Origin: Liolophura sinensis
Lineage: Eukaryota > Mollusca > Polyplacophora > Chitonida > Chitonidae
Direction: 5' to 3'
Assembly (NCBI RefSeq): GCF_032854445.1
Contig: NC_088305.1
Coordinates: 19,763,717 to 19,827,716, forward strand
DNA: 64,000 nt
In this document: one piece after another, positions 35,348-46,528 of the stretch
Layout: every line of letters starts with the position of its first letter
How positions within the stretch are numbered: the first letter of the stretch is position 1
Program-made: the position numbers and the translations under genes
Notes under the pieces: generated by a model
What the model saw: only the letters and a program-made list of their open reading frames with translations
Told to the model about the DNA's origin: nothing
Databases searched by the model: none

Positions 35348-37792
35348 TCAGCGCGCCATCCCGTGTAGCAGACGGCTCCAGAAGATCCGTTCATCGCCTG
35401 GGTCATCCTCGGGCCACACCAGGAATGTGATGTCTTTCCACAGGCTCAGCAGCGATTTGGACATTTCTGTCACAGGGATTTCTTCCATCATGATCACTAT
35501 AATGGCGTCTTCAAGGCCGTCTCTCACCATGCGCATGCCCGCCATTTGAACTTCGAATTCACACCATTCACTTTTCATGAAAGCTTTGTTGATCACCAAG
35601 ATGATTTTCCGGCTGCTGTTCATGGCGTCCACAATGCTCTGCTGAATGTTTCCACCGGGGATAAAGTCGCGATCGTGAAGACACAGTGAGAAATCGTTCT
35701 CAACTTCCAAAACTTTTCTCAAATCAATGCAAGCCCATCGGTAACTGGTGTAGTTGTAAGCCACGAATGCATCATATTTGTATTGCTCGTTGGTCAGCTC
35801 TTTATACACAGGAACCCTCCTAAATTTTGTAAGAACCCAATATTTTATATTCCATCTGTAACGGTAGGCAAAGATTCCCAGCACAATCACCACGGTGATC
35901 AAACAAGAACCAACTATGGAGAAGGTTAACCAAAATTTGCTGACACAGCTCACGTCCATGTTCTTCAGCTGTGACTGGAGGGCACACATTTTCACCACTG
36001 TTCCATTCTGTAGGGTGCACGTCAGTGAGCAGAGTTCCTCCACAATGGCTGAACCTTCCAACAGCCAGTGCATAGTGTTCAGAGTATTACATGTGCAGAT
36101 GAAAGGGTTATGGCTAAACGAAACTCTGCCAACACCACCGGTTTGGAGTGGAAGGTCACTGGCCAACCACTTAATTTCTTTACCAGATAAAGACGAAATA
36201 ATATTGGATGATAAGTCCACGAATTTCAGCGAGACTAATTCATAAATAGTTTCGGGTAAATGGATCAATTTGTTGTTGGCTAGAATCAAATTTTCCAGGC
36301 TCTTGAGTGGTTTGAAAATATCTAGGTTGAGTGTTACGAAATTATTACTGGATAGATCCAAGGTTCTTAAGTTTACTTGACTTTTGAATATGGCGGCAAC
36401 CGAGTTCTGCTGCAAGCCTGTATTCAATCTACAGTTTTGGGCAACTAACACATCCAGTGATGTAAAATGTGAAAAGAATTTTGGAGACAGAAAACTGCAG
36501 TCAAACCCAGATATGTTGAGCACTTTCAAGTTCTCCAGTCCAGACATGACAAAGGTACAGCCATCTACATTGTCATATGAGAGATCAAGAACTTGTAAAT
36601 GGTGTGCATTTATAAATTTCAGATCTGGTATGCCTTTGACCGATCCACCCAGGAAACTCGCATTAAGCACTCGCAATGACTGGGGTAAGGTCAACTGCAC
36701 GGCCAGTCCGTCTGGGAACTCTGGCATATCTTGTTCGGATGAAAAATCAGTCATACCCAAAGTGTATTCTCGACCTGGACTAACACTGAGGTATTCTAAT
36801 CTCGCGAAACGAGCCAAGCTAACTAAAGATAAGCCATTAGAGGCGATTGACAGGTAGTTTCCGTTCACTCTAAAACTTTCCACGCACTCCGGATAGCGGA
36901 ATCCAACCAGGACATCTTTCCCGACGTGGATGAGGGCGTTGTCGCTTAGGTCCAGGTGGCGCACACAAATATCCGCCAGGTGAACCGTGTTATTTCGGGT
37001 AAGGATTAAGTTTTCTGGATCCCTGAGGCTCCCAGCGCCGGGGTTGCACCCTGAGATTGTAAGGTAGGTCAAATTATGATGGGTGAGGTCAGCAAGTGCG
37101 GAGAGTGCCTTGGTAATCCCGTTGGTCTTTAAACTTAATCTTGTCAAGAATGGAAAATATCTCAGAGTTCCTGCTTCTAAACCCTGACAGAGCAGCACTA
37201 GTGATTCGATCGGTAAACCTGAGAAGTAAGCCAATGTCTCAGGCCTGAGGCTACCGCCAGACTCCCAGAAGTTTACGGAAAGGCTTTTAAGTTGTGACAT
37301 GCGCATCACCCCTGGACCAAAGGAACCGTCGTCAGGTCCATCAATGCTTAACTCTTTCAACGAGTCAAGGCCACTGAAAATCTCGTTCGGAAAAGGATGA
37401 TCTAGCCGTTGGCCTGGAATGTTGTCAGCCATATTTAGGATTTCCAGTTTTTCCAGAGGGTGAAATACTGTGGGAGGGTAGGATTTGTATCCCAGTAGCA
37501 GCTGGTTGTTTCCCAGGTTTAGAAAAAGGAGCTGCAATAGACCTCCGAAAGCTGATGGTTCTAACCTCGTGAGTTTGTTCTGGGACAGATCCAGCGAGGC
37601 TAACGAATTTAAGTTGACGAAGGAGTCATTGGGTATACTTTGCAGACAATTCCAACTCAAATCGAGACTCGCTGTTGTGGGCGAGATGTTTGTCGGTACG
37701 GTCTGGAGTCCGCGGTGACTGAGATCGACATGGTGACTGTTCTTCGCGGCACAGTAAAGGACGATTGTCAGCAGCAGGGCAGGAGCCTTCAT
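35348..37792 (-). CDS. Toll-like receptor copy 2, intact
   Basis: Single-exon, 814-residue type I membrane receptor of innate immunity. Signal peptide at about 1-17 (MKAPALLLTIVLYCAA), about 18-20 leucine-rich repeats to residue about 560, and one C-terminal cysteine cluster (residues about 566-616, opening CTCN) directly before the membrane. There is no N-terminal cysteine cap, so it is a single-cysteine-cluster TLR. Membrane helix about 622-643; TIR domain about 671-810 with box 1 YDAFVAY (673-679), box 2 RDFIPG (708-713, keeping the Pro needed for MyD88-type signalling in known TLRs) and box 3 FW (804-805). By eye it differs from copy 4 at about 19 residues. Private residues in the TIR half include VPVY, KVLEVEN and LLHGMAR. 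The ligand is unknown. The ATG chosen begins the signal peptide. Confidence 0.95.
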   Translation of the reverse strand: MKAPALLLTIVLYCAAKNSHHVDLSHRGLQTVPTNISPTTASLDLSWNCLQSIPNDSFVNLNSLASLDLSQNKLTRLEPSAFGGLLQLLFLNLGNNQLLLGYKSYPPTVFHPLEKLEILNMADNIPGQRLDHPFPNEIFSGLDSLKELSIDGPDDGSFGPGVMRMSQLKSLSVNFWESGGSLRPETLAYFSGLPIESLVLLCQGLEAGTLRYFPFLTRLSLKTNGITKALSALADLTHHNLTYLTISGCNPGAGSLRDPENLILTRNNTVHLADICVRHLDLSDNALIHVGKDVLVGFRYPECVESFRVNGNYLSIASNGLSLVSLARFARLEYLSVSPGREYTLGMTDFSSEQDMPEFPDGLAVQLTLPQSLRVLNASFLGGSVKGIPDLKFINAHHLQVLDLSYDNVDGCTFVMSGLENLKVLNISGFDCSFLSPKFFSHFTSLDVLVAQNCRLNTGLQQNSVAAIFKSQVNLRTLDLSSNNFVTLNLDIFKPLKSLENLILANNKLIHLPETIYELVSLKFVDLSSNIISSLSGKEIKWLASDLPLQTGGVGRVSFSHNPFICTCNTLNTMHWLLEGSAIVEELCSLTCTLQNGTVVKMCALQSQLKNMDVSCVSKFWLTFSIVGSCLITVVIVLGIFAYRYRWNIKYWVLTKFRRVPVYKELTNEQYKYDAFVAYNYTSYRWACIDLRKVLEVENDFSLCLHDRDFIPGGNIQQSIVDAMNSSRKIILVINKAFMKSEWCEFEVQMAGMRMVRDGLEDAIIVIMMEEIPVTEMSKSLLSLWKDITFLVWPEDDPGDERIFWSRLLHGMAR

Positions 37793-38888
37793 AACTCTCT
37801 GTCTGCTCTTCGAGAGGCACCTTTCAGAAGAGTCTTCTTCTTTTATGGATGAATTGTCCTTTTCTCGTCGTGAAAAACAATGTCATTAAGTGGCTGGAGA
37901 CTATCTGCACTAAGAGATGAGTGGATAGCCTATGTATATATATATACTTATCCGTCTTAAATATACTGAACCGGATGGTGATCCCATAATTTCTTACATG
38001 ACTTCCTGTTCTGGTGATAAGACTTTTGATAAGAGATTGACACATTTGATAAATACCCCTAAGTGGGGTTAAATACACTCACTGAAGGAGTGATTATGTA
38101 AATACAAAATGAGTGCTGTGTGCTATTTATTCACCCACACGATATCGGGTAACACGTACGTTCAAATGTTTGCTCACATGTGGAAACCCAAACGACGGCC
38201 AAACCTCTGATTTACCTTCTGTGCTTTTTTTCAAAACTAGTTTTAGTTTGTTACACCTGGCCTTTACGGCTGAAACGTGAACAAGAATTCGAGGTAGCAG
38301 TAAATTCGAGGTAATAATTTTACATATATAGACACTGCAAGAAATGACCGATGCCAAATTTTAACTTCTACGAAGGAGTAACAAGGATCTTAAAGACTCC
38401 AAGTAGAATTAAAGTTCCTCCCGGGAATACGTTTGATAGAATTACGTAAGCTCTAATAGATACCGGGTTTACGTGTAATCAGTGTTATATAACAAATACC
38501 GTGAGTAGTAAGCAAACTACTTACGTAGAGTAACAGTGGAATGACAAATTTCACTTTTTACCTCAGTACATATCTTAATTCTTTCGTACGTATATTTATA
38601 TCCAAGTTTTCTGCTGAAAAATACCTGCTTAAGAGATGGACTGTCAGACTAATAAAAAAAATTAGAGAAACGAAAAAGACAACCATTAGCTAGTCGTGTT
38701 GCAATGCAAATTTACGACACGATTTAATAACACCTATGCACGACATATCCTGGCCATTTTAATAATGTAAGTATATCCTCTATATGTAAAACACGGACAG
38801 TATATATTTCCCAAGAAATGAAAATTGCAGTTATATATATTTCTCCATGAAAATTGTGTCATATAACACAAAATTACATTGATTTACA
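37793..38888 (-). promoter_or_regulatory. 5' flank of TLR copy 2
   Basis: Same arrangement as upstream of copies 1 and 4: a TATATATATA run at about 37935-37948 and the ACCCC/GGGGT palindrome at 38055-38069. Confidence 0.35.
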
Positions 38889-39150
38889 TTATTTATTTGT
38901 TTGGTTTGTTTTTTTTACGCCACACTCCATTATATTTCAATGATACGACGACAGGCAGCATTATGATGGGAGGAAACAGGGCAGAACTATCCACGACCCA
39001 CGACTATCCGCAGGATGCTGTCAGACCTTTCCACTTACGACCGGAGATTAAGCCAGCATCAGCTGCACTTGAACTCACAACCTCAATGGTGAGTGGCTCC
39101 TGGGTCATTGTGCCGCGCTGGCGTGCTAATACCGTCGGCCACAGACGCCC
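38889..39150 (-). mobile_element. tRNA-derived SINE, near full length
   Basis: Counterpart of 23292-23552. Confidence 0.85.
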
Positions 39151-40068
39151 TTGAAACTTATAATGGACATCGAGTTGTCTGTTTTCGGTTTCGGTTTACG
39201 CCAGGTATACATCTGTACAAAATCGTCACAAATCATACAATCAGAGAAATACCTACATACATGTTTCGTCTAATTTTATATTCCTTCAATATATTTTGTC
39301 AATTTCCTATCTTGAGTGTCGGCTGAACTAGAATTTTGACTCGACAGGTCATTTAAATGGAAAAAGACAGAATGCTTTTTTTAGTGAGCCTCAAGGAGAA
39401 AGGCCTTTAAAACTGTTTCTAAAAGTTTTCTTACATTCTTGTAGATTTCTTCAGAATGTTCCAATTGTAAGGTGGGCTTTATGAACCATACTGCAATTGA
39501 CAAGGTATACTCTCACCTCAAATAGGCCCAAGGGTTTTAGTATTTAAAAAAAATACTACCTTTTACTCGGGTGTAAAAAGAGCTATTTCAGTATTAAAAC
39601 GTGTGTTAGAGTGAATTGTTATTTCAGCAACACCAGCTATATGTAACATAGAAATCAAACATTTAAAAACTCTCTAAAAAATTTAAAATACACAATAAAT
39701 GACGGTATTTTTATGTACAGTTTTCAGTGGTCCGTCTCATTAACCATATTTCATTTCTTTTAAGCTTTCCTTCATTTTAATTATATTACCTAAATACAAC
39801 AATGAAATGTTTTTTCAAAGGATTACTGATAGAAAAGTACTTGGTAGAAAAGTGAAAAAAGGATACATAACACAGTATTTTGATACTTCCGTCTAAATTG
39901 AATGTGAAAGTGGCACATCCGTTCACGGTCAATAAAATGTCGAAATATTATACACATACATAGCTCTATGAAAAACATCTCTAGGTATATCCGATAACAA
40001 GTTTGGTAGGTGTTGCTAACACCATAAGTTACGGTAAAAATGTTTGTATGCATCGTTATTTATAAACC
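39151..40068. other. AT-rich spacer of Y3
   Basis: Counterpart of 23553-24424 with an extra 45 bp or so (about 39174-39218). No gene seen. Confidence 0.5.
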
Positions 40069-40225
40069 CAAAGCATAGACATAATTATCAACCCAAATCA
40101 TATATAAGCATACACACCATTATCAACCCAAAGCATACATGGGCATACAAACCATGATAAACCCAAAACATATATAGGCATACAAGCCACTATCAACCAA
40201 CAGCATACATAAGCACCCAGCCCTT
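40069..40225. repeat. About 36-bp minisatellite
   Basis: About four units, almost the same as the Y2 array. Confidence 0.8.
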
Positions 40226-40554
40226 TATCACGACAATCGACGATGCGAAAGCGAGGGCCAGATTTCACATACAAGGTCAAGGTAAGTCACGCTTGGTAAC
40301 AAATGTAAACGGCTATTCAAGGCCCATTCTCAGCACAAATTTGTGGCCAATTGGACCACCATTTACGCCAATGTGTGAACTCGTGTAAGATAAAATTATA
40401 TCTAATGGGACAACTATTCATAAAACCTAAACATCGTCAGGAAAATCAAAATCTTCTGAATAATTGGTAAACACGCACGCCGATTGCTTACTTTGAGGAG
40501 CGAGAGAATGTACGAAAAATATATTTACAAGGTGTTTGCCTAAAGAAGGTAAAA

Positions 40555-40925
40555 TGTCGGATGGTCACAACTAACACTAGGTCTCCGTTGGAAGAAACCA
40601 TGGTTTACTGTCTTGTGGGCTTCATGAGGTGCCGTGGTCGTTACAGTCGGCACATAGTTTTGTGGAACAGGAAGAATATACTTCGTTTTTACGGCTTCGG
40701 TAACCTAATAGTGGATAGACCAAAGATGAAACCCGGGTCGGGTCATACCACATACTTTGAACAATACTTGTTGAGGCCGCGTTTGTCGCTCGGCACAAAG
40801 AGGTTTGAGGTAAGAAGCAGGACTGGTTGGCGTAGTGTCGGTATATTGTGAATCGGTGGGGTGTGTTTTTGACGGCATGGCTTTGCACGGTGACAAGAAG
40901 ACACAGTATATGTACACTAATGACT
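40555..40925. repeat. Uncharacterised interspersed repeat, truncated
   Basis: Counterpart of 8555-8930, more diverged than the other copies. It ends where block Y3 ends. Confidence 0.45.
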
Positions 40926-40982
40926 CTACATCGTAATATAACTAACAAATTATTAAGTACGATACGACGTAAAACCCAAACC

Positions 40983-41029
40983 ATACATACATATATATAT
41001 ATACATACATACATACATACATACACACA

Positions 41030-41093
<64 letters not shown>
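40983..41093. repeat. TA / CATA / CA microsatellite
   Basis: TATATA passes into CATACATA and then a long CA run. It lies at the junction between block Y3 and TLR copy 3's own flank. Cysteine/valine-rich frames across it are artefacts. Confidence 0.95.
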
Positions 41094-41095
<2 letters not shown>

Positions 41096-41328
41096 CCTGG
41101 TTTTGTTTTAACAATGGTATAAAACTGCAGAAACACGCTGGAGCAAAAACCTCTTCCATGTAAATGTTCACAACCCATGGTATCTCTGTAGTTAAACTCT
41201 GTCAAGATTATCACAATTTTCAACTACATCGATTTAAAGATCAAGGTGGTAACGGTCGGAAGTCGTCTTTCCATGCCATGAACATTACATACCACACAAA
41301 ACAGTAATGAATAGAGCCCAAAAACTCT
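41094..41328. other. 3' flank of TLR copy 3, unique
   Basis: Unrelated to the 3' flanks of copies 1, 2 and 4. Homology with them begins only around the stop codon (about 41310-41335). Confidence 0.7.
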
Positions 41329-43767
41329 TCAGCAAGCCATCCCATCCAGCAGACGGCTCCAGAAGATCCGTTCATCGCCTGGGTCATCCTCGGGCCACAC
41401 CAGGAATGTGATGTCTTTCCACAGGCTCAGCAGCGATTTGGACATTTCTGTCACAGGGATTTTTTCCATCATGATCACTATAATGGCGTCTTCACGGCCG
41501 TCTCTCACCATGCGCATGCCCGCCATTTGAACTTCAAATTCACACCATTCACTTTTCATGAAAGCTTTGTTGATCACCAAGATGATTTTCCGGCTGTTGT
41601 TCATGGCGTCCACAATGCTCTGCTGAATGTTTCCACCGGGGATAAAGTCGCGATCGTGAAGACACAGTGAGAAATCGTTCTCAATTTCCAAAACTTTTCT
41701 CAAATCGACGCAAGCCCATCGGTAACTGGTGTAGTTGTAAGCCACGAATGCATCATATTTGTATTGCTCGTTGGTCAGCTCTTTATACACAGGGCCCCTC
41801 CTAAATTTTGTAAGAACCCAATATTTTATATTCCATCTGTAACGGTAGGCAAAGATTCCCAGCACAATCACCACGGTGATCAAACAAGAACCAACTATGG
41901 AGAAGGTTAACCAAAATTTGCTGACACAGCTCACGTCCATGTTCTTCAGCTGTGACTGGAGGGCACACATTTTCACCACTGTTCCATTCTGTAGGGTGCA
42001 CGTCAGTGAGCAGAGTTCCTCCACAATGGCTGAACCTTCCAACAGCCAGTGCATAGTGTTCAGAGCATTACATGTGCAGATGAATGGGTTATGGCTTAGC
42101 GAAACTCTGCCAACTCCACCGGTTTGGAGTGGGAGGTCACTGGCCAACCACTTAATTTCTTTACCAGATAAAGACGAAATAATATTGGATGATAAGTCAA
42201 CGAATCTCAGCGAGACTAATCCATAAATAGATTCGGGTAAATGGATCAATTTGTTGTTGGCTAGAATCAAATTTTCCAGGCTCTTGAGTGGTTTGAAAAT
42301 ATCTAGGTTGAGTGTTACGAAATTATTACTGGATAGATCCAAGGTTCTTAAGTTTACTTGACTTTTGAATATGGCGGCATCCAAGTTCTGCTGCAAGCCT
42401 GTATTCAATCTACAGTTTTGGGCAACTAACACATCCAGTGATGTAAAATGTGAAAAGAATTTTGGAGACAGAAAACTGCAGTCAAACCCAGATATGTTGA
42501 GCACTTTCAAGTTCTCCAGTCCAGACATGACAAAGGTACAGCCATCTACATTGTCATATGAGAGATCAAGAACTTGTAAATGGTGTGCATTTATAAATTT
42601 CAGATCTGATGTGCCATCTATTGCTCCACCCAGGAAACTCGCATTAAGCACTCGCAATGACTGGGGTAAGGTCAACTGCACGGCCAGTCCGTCTCGGAAC
42701 TTTGGCATACCTTGTTCCACTGAGAAATGTGTCTTACCCAAAGTATATCCTCGACCTGGACTAATATCGAGGTAATCCAATCTGGGGAAACGAAGAAACA
42801 CCAAGACAGTGAAAAAATCAGTAGCGATGGCTAGGTAGTTTCCGTTCATTCTAAAACTTTCCACGCACTCCGGATAGCGGAATCCAAACAGGACATCTTT
42901 CCCGATGTGGATGAGCGCGTTGTCGCTTAGGTCCAAGTGACGCACACAAATATCCGCCAGGTGAACCGTGTTATTTCGGGTAAGGATTAAGTTTTCTGGA
43001 ACCCTGAGGCTCCCAGTGTTGGGGTTGCACCCTGAGATTGTAAGGTAAGTCAAATTATGATGCCTGAGGCCAGCGAGTGCGGAGAGTGCCTTGGTAATCC
43101 CGTTGGTCTTTAAACTTAATCTTGTCAAGAATGGAAAATATCTCAGAGTTCCTGCTTCTAAACCCTGACAGAGCAGCACTAGTGATTCGATCGGTAAATC
43201 TGAGAAGTAAGCGAATGTCTCAGGTCTGAGACTACCCCCAGACTCCCAGAAGTTTACGGAAAGGTTTTTAAGTTGTGACAGGTTTCTCACCCCTGGGCCA
43301 AAGGAACAGTTCCAAAGTCCATCAATGGTCAAGTCCTTCAACGAGCCAAGGTTGCTAAATATCTCGTCCGGAAATCCTGGCGACTGGTCATAAATGTTGT
43401 CAGCCATATTTAGGATTTCCAGTTTTTCCAGAGGGTGAAATACTGTGGGTGGGTAGGATTTGTATCCCAGTAGCAGTTGATTGTTTCCGAGGTTTAGAAA
43501 AAGGAGCTGCAACAGCCCTCCGAAAGCTGATGGTTCTAACCTCGTAAGTTTGTTCTGAGACAGATCCAGCGAGGTTAACGAATTTAAGTTGACGAAGGAG
43601 TCATTGGGTATACTTTGCAGACAATTCCAACTCAAGTCGAGACTCTCTGTTGTGGGCGAGATGTTTGTCGGTACGGTCTGGAGTTCGTGGTGACTGAGAT
43701 CGACATGGTGACTGTTCTTCGCGGCGCAGTAAAGGACGATTGTCAGCAGCAGGACAGGAGCCTTCAT
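41329..43767 (-). CDS. Toll-like receptor copy 3, intact, mosaic
   Basis: Single-exon 812-residue TLR with the same plan as copies 2 and 4: signal peptide, leucine-rich repeats, single C-terminal cysteine cluster, membrane helix, TIR with YDAFVAY, RDFIPG and FW. It is two residues shorter because of a change near residue 125 (IYDQSPGFPDEIF where the others have IPGQRLDHPFPNEIF). Divergence is patchy. About residues 122-170 and 318-365 differ strongly (for example AIATDFFTVLVFLRFPRLDY against SIASNGLSLVSLARFARLEY). From about residue 405 to the end it is nearly identical to copy 2. Both flanks are unlike the other copies. This fits an older paralogue partly overwritten by gene conversion. The last residue is Cys instead of Arg. 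The ectodomain patches may alter ligand choice (inference). Confidence 0.95.
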   Translation of the reverse strand: MKAPVLLLTIVLYCAAKNSHHVDLSHHELQTVPTNISPTTESLDLSWNCLQSIPNDSFVNLNSLTSLDLSQNKLTRLEPSAFGGLLQLLFLNLGNNQLLLGYKSYPPTVFHPLEKLEILNMADNIYDQSPGFPDEIFSNLGSLKDLTIDGLWNCSFGPGVRNLSQLKNLSVNFWESGGSLRPETFAYFSDLPIESLVLLCQGLEAGTLRYFPFLTRLSLKTNGITKALSALAGLRHHNLTYLTISGCNPNTGSLRVPENLILTRNNTVHLADICVRHLDLSDNALIHIGKDVLFGFRYPECVESFRMNGNYLAIATDFFTVLVFLRFPRLDYLDISPGRGYTLGKTHFSVEQGMPKFRDGLAVQLTLPQSLRVLNASFLGGAIDGTSDLKFINAHHLQVLDLSYDNVDGCTFVMSGLENLKVLNISGFDCSFLSPKFFSHFTSLDVLVAQNCRLNTGLQQNLDAAIFKSQVNLRTLDLSSNNFVTLNLDIFKPLKSLENLILANNKLIHLPESIYGLVSLRFVDLSSNIISSLSGKEIKWLASDLPLQTGGVGRVSLSHNPFICTCNALNTMHWLLEGSAIVEELCSLTCTLQNGTVVKMCALQSQLKNMDVSCVSKFWLTFSIVGSCLITVVIVLGIFAYRYRWNIKYWVLTKFRRGPVYKELTNEQYKYDAFVAYNYTSYRWACVDLRKVLEIENDFSLCLHDRDFIPGGNIQQSIVDAMNNSRKIILVINKAFMKSEWCEFEVQMAGMRMVRDGREDAIIVIMMEKIPVTEMSKSLLSLWKDITFLVWPEDDPGDERIFWSRLLDGMAC

Positions 43768-44292
43768 AACTCTCTGTCTGCCTCTTCGAGAGGCGCCTTC
43801 AGAAAAGATTTCTTCTTTTATGGATGAATTGTCCTTATCTCAGTGTGAAGGTACAACGATGTCCATACCCTCTGTTCAAATATACTGTACGACTGACTTG
43901 AGTCCGCCTGTAAGGAGGAGTAAGGACTGAATGCCTCTAAACCACACACGCATGTCTTGACTGTCTGAAATGCATTGAAGCCAGCTTGAAAAAAGAGTAA
44001 GGTTTATAGTTTGTCAGGCAGGCTGAGAGAGAACGATATATATAGCATTACTATGAAAGCTGTGTCTATATATAGTCTAGTATAGTTTGTCAGACAGGCT
44101 TTATGTAAACCCCATTGCGCTGAAATGGGATACAGCGATCATTTTTCGCATACCTTCCTGTTTCAGAGTTACTCAATCGGTTAATTACATGCATTATATA
44201 AAGGCTGAGAAAGAACGATCTTTATATATAGCATTACTATGAGAGTTGTGTCTGTATATTCCATGGGCGCGTGCGCCAACTTTGTTTAGTAC
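43768..44292 (-). promoter_or_regulatory. 5' flank of TLR copy 3, unique
   Basis: Homology to the other TLR 5' flanks ends about 75 bp above the start codon (near 43842). Beyond that, a roughly 55-bp module appears twice (44021-44073 and 44202-44259; shared core TATATAGCATTACTATGA). The copies are about 180 bp apart, each with TATATA runs. A separate promoter is inferred. Confidence 0.4.
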
Positions 44293-44474
44293 ATTACATG
44301 TATGTATCTATGTATGTATGTATGTATGCATGTATATATGTATGTATGTATGCATGTATATATGTATATATGTAGGTATGTAGGTAGGTAGGTAAATAGG
44401 TATGTAGGTATGTAGGTAGGTAGGTAGGTATCTAGGTAGGTAGGTATGTAGGTAGGTAGGTATGTATGTATGTA
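44293..44474. repeat. GTAT/GTAG microsatellite at duplication edge
   Basis: Long run of GTAT then GTAG units, matching 2883-2957 but longer. It is the left edge of block X'. Confidence 0.95.
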
Positions 44475-44489
44475 TAGGTTTTGGGAGGG

Positions 44490-44617
44490 GTCTGACAGCA
44501 ACCCGCGCATGGTCATGGGTTTCCCCCGGGCTCTGCCCGGTTTCCTCCCACCATATTTCGTATAGGTGAAATATTCTTGAGTACGGCGTAAAACACCAAT
44601 CAAATAAATAAATAAAT
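44490..44617 (+). mobile_element. tRNA-derived SINE, 3' fragment
   Basis: Counterpart of 2967-3095. Confidence 0.85.
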
Positions 44618-45747
44618 ATGTTTTGGGTTCTACCTTTTTGAAAATTAATTTTAAAAAAGAAACCAAAGAGAATGTTATAAAATAACATTTAAACCAAAGA
44701 ACTCCTCAACCCTGAACAATTTTTTATCCTTCTTGATAAAACCACAGCAATCTGCTTCTACTTCAAGTGGAAAAGGCTATCTTAAGACATACATCTCTCC
44801 AAGAAAAATACTCTCGTTTCCTCATGCATGGTACATACCTTTAAATCTCACAATTTTTTATACAAATCTCGCTTAGCACCATCTCTTGGAAACAGTTCTG
44901 ATGTACATGGTTTATTTTGATAAAAGCTGGCAACATAGTCCTCGCAACATAGTCTTGCGGATATTGTGTGATCAAGCCTTAAAGTTCTACTCCAGCGGAT
45001 GCCATTAACAATGAAAGCAGGATACATGCATTTCAGTGTGAGTAGATTAAAAAGTTGGTTTTGTCTTTTATTTTCATGTTGTTGTTTATTTGAATGCTTT
45101 GTGCCAGTTGGTGGGCTTTCCTCAAACCCGCTTGCCCTATAGGTGATTTCCGTGTGCCGAAAACAGCGTGTCTTGAGATATTTTTTTAACAGTTTTAGAC
45201 TAACAGTTCCGAAAAGTGTTTATAAATACCCGTGACTGTACGTGACTTGCAGAACGTAAGATACAAATGTCTAAAAGTAAGCAGCATATATGGGCATGCG
45301 AGTTGTTGTTGTATTGTGCTGGTTTCATTAAATCGATACAAGGTGTAGCCTTATTTCTTCATCTCATACTTCCTCCAGAAAAAAAAACAGTTTTAATATG
45401 CTATGAATATCATTCCATACTTTTTATCTTTCCTTTGTTGGAGTTTAAAGGCAGAGAAGACTCTAACATGAAGCACATGTCAGGTGAAATATTGTCTGGG
45501 AAAACATTTCGATTTATTTTTTTTTTAATTTTTCATATATTGGGACCAACGATGTCACTTCAGGTTTTTGTCACTAGACACACACAGAGAGCTATATTTC
45601 ATCACTTAAAATGTATCTACATTTAGAGCTATGAATGCATTCACAAACTGACCTTGAAGCGAAATATTTCAAGCCAAAAACATTTCTGTGACGCCACTGA
45701 TACCCAACACTGGGTCCCAACAGACCACCAAGGAATCCTATTATCGT
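44618..45747. other. Non-coding spacer of block X'
   Basis: Counterpart of 3096-4228. A 119-codon frame at 45267-45626 shares only its first part with the X copy. Confidence 0.5.
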
Positions 45748-45878
45748 ATAACCTGCCTATGGTCGTGGGTTTCCGCCGGGCTCTGCCCGGTTTCCACCCA
45801 CCATAATGCTGGCCGCCGTCGTACAAGTGAAATATTCTTCAGTACGGCGTAAAACACCAATCAAATATATAAATAAAT
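45748..45878 (+). mobile_element. tRNA-derived SINE, 3' fragment
   Basis: Counterpart of 4229-4357. Confidence 0.85.
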
Positions 45879-46528
45879 GTTATCGTGTACACACGTTTCA
45901 ATGCAATTGATCATTATTGATTTTTGATTATTTAATGCAATAATCAACAATTATGCATTATGTAGTGATTATTATGAACTGTTTTCAATGTTTACCTATC
46001 CTTAATAATGTTTTCTTGTGGCCCTTGGTAGTGACACTTGCCACAGTGACTGGGTGCAGTCTGCACTCAACCCAGTCGTCATCACTATCAGGGCTTGCCT
46101 CCCTCAGATGTGGTTTGGTCAAGGAATGGTCACTTTGATGTCATTCTTATGCTGTCTATAAATTAACAATGTGTTGAAGGCTAGCTTCCGCGTTAGATTT
46201 AAATACCAACCATTTGTGTGGTCAACACTGGGAACGGCTTTGCCATCCCGATCACGGTTTTTTTTTAAAAAAGAAATTCGGTTTTATAAAGGATTAGTAA
46301 TTGTTTCTCATGGGGACAGTATTTTCGTCTTATTATTTTTCATTCTGATAGTTCTGGCCAGCTACATAATAGCTACGGCTACATACTATGTTTTAAATAC
46401 ATTTCAGTCGGTCACAAAAATTCTATAAAAATAAATAAAACTATTTTCCTGGACAGTGTTTAAGGCTCTTTCATCAGATAAATACATTATGACTTTCTTA
46501 AGTTTCAATGAAATTGCACTCATACCAA
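45879..46528. other. Non-coding spacer of block X'
   Basis: Counterpart of 4358-5017. No gene seen. Confidence 0.5.

Larger units (their letters stand above)
23292..38888. repeat. Segmental duplication block Y2 (with TLR copy 2)
   Basis: Tandem copy of Y1, shifted by about 15.5 kb, with the same element order. Private features are a deletion removing the full SINE and the CACTA left end (junction about 29983), about 210 bp of extra sequence at 32727-32935, and an empty site for the Y1 454-bp insertion. Confidence 0.9.
38889..40950. repeat. Segmental duplication block Y3, truncated
   Basis: Contains only the first 2 kb of a Y block (SINE, spacer, minisatellite, interspersed repeat). Homology to the other blocks fades at about 40925-40950, at the left edge of the PLE remnant, just before a TA/CA microsatellite. 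Confidence 0.85.

Noticed and set aside
36384-36857. 157-codon + strand frame conserved at all full TLR copies (also 20836, 61787)
   Set aside because: Antisense shadow of the TLR leucine-rich repeats; shortened in copy 3.
40942-41223. Cysteine/valine frames around 41000-41100
   Set aside because: Translation of the CA microsatellite.
44286-44688. Thr/Tyr/Pro-rich frames over the GTAG/GTAT run
   Set aside because: Translation of tetranucleotide repeats plus a SINE; no family.
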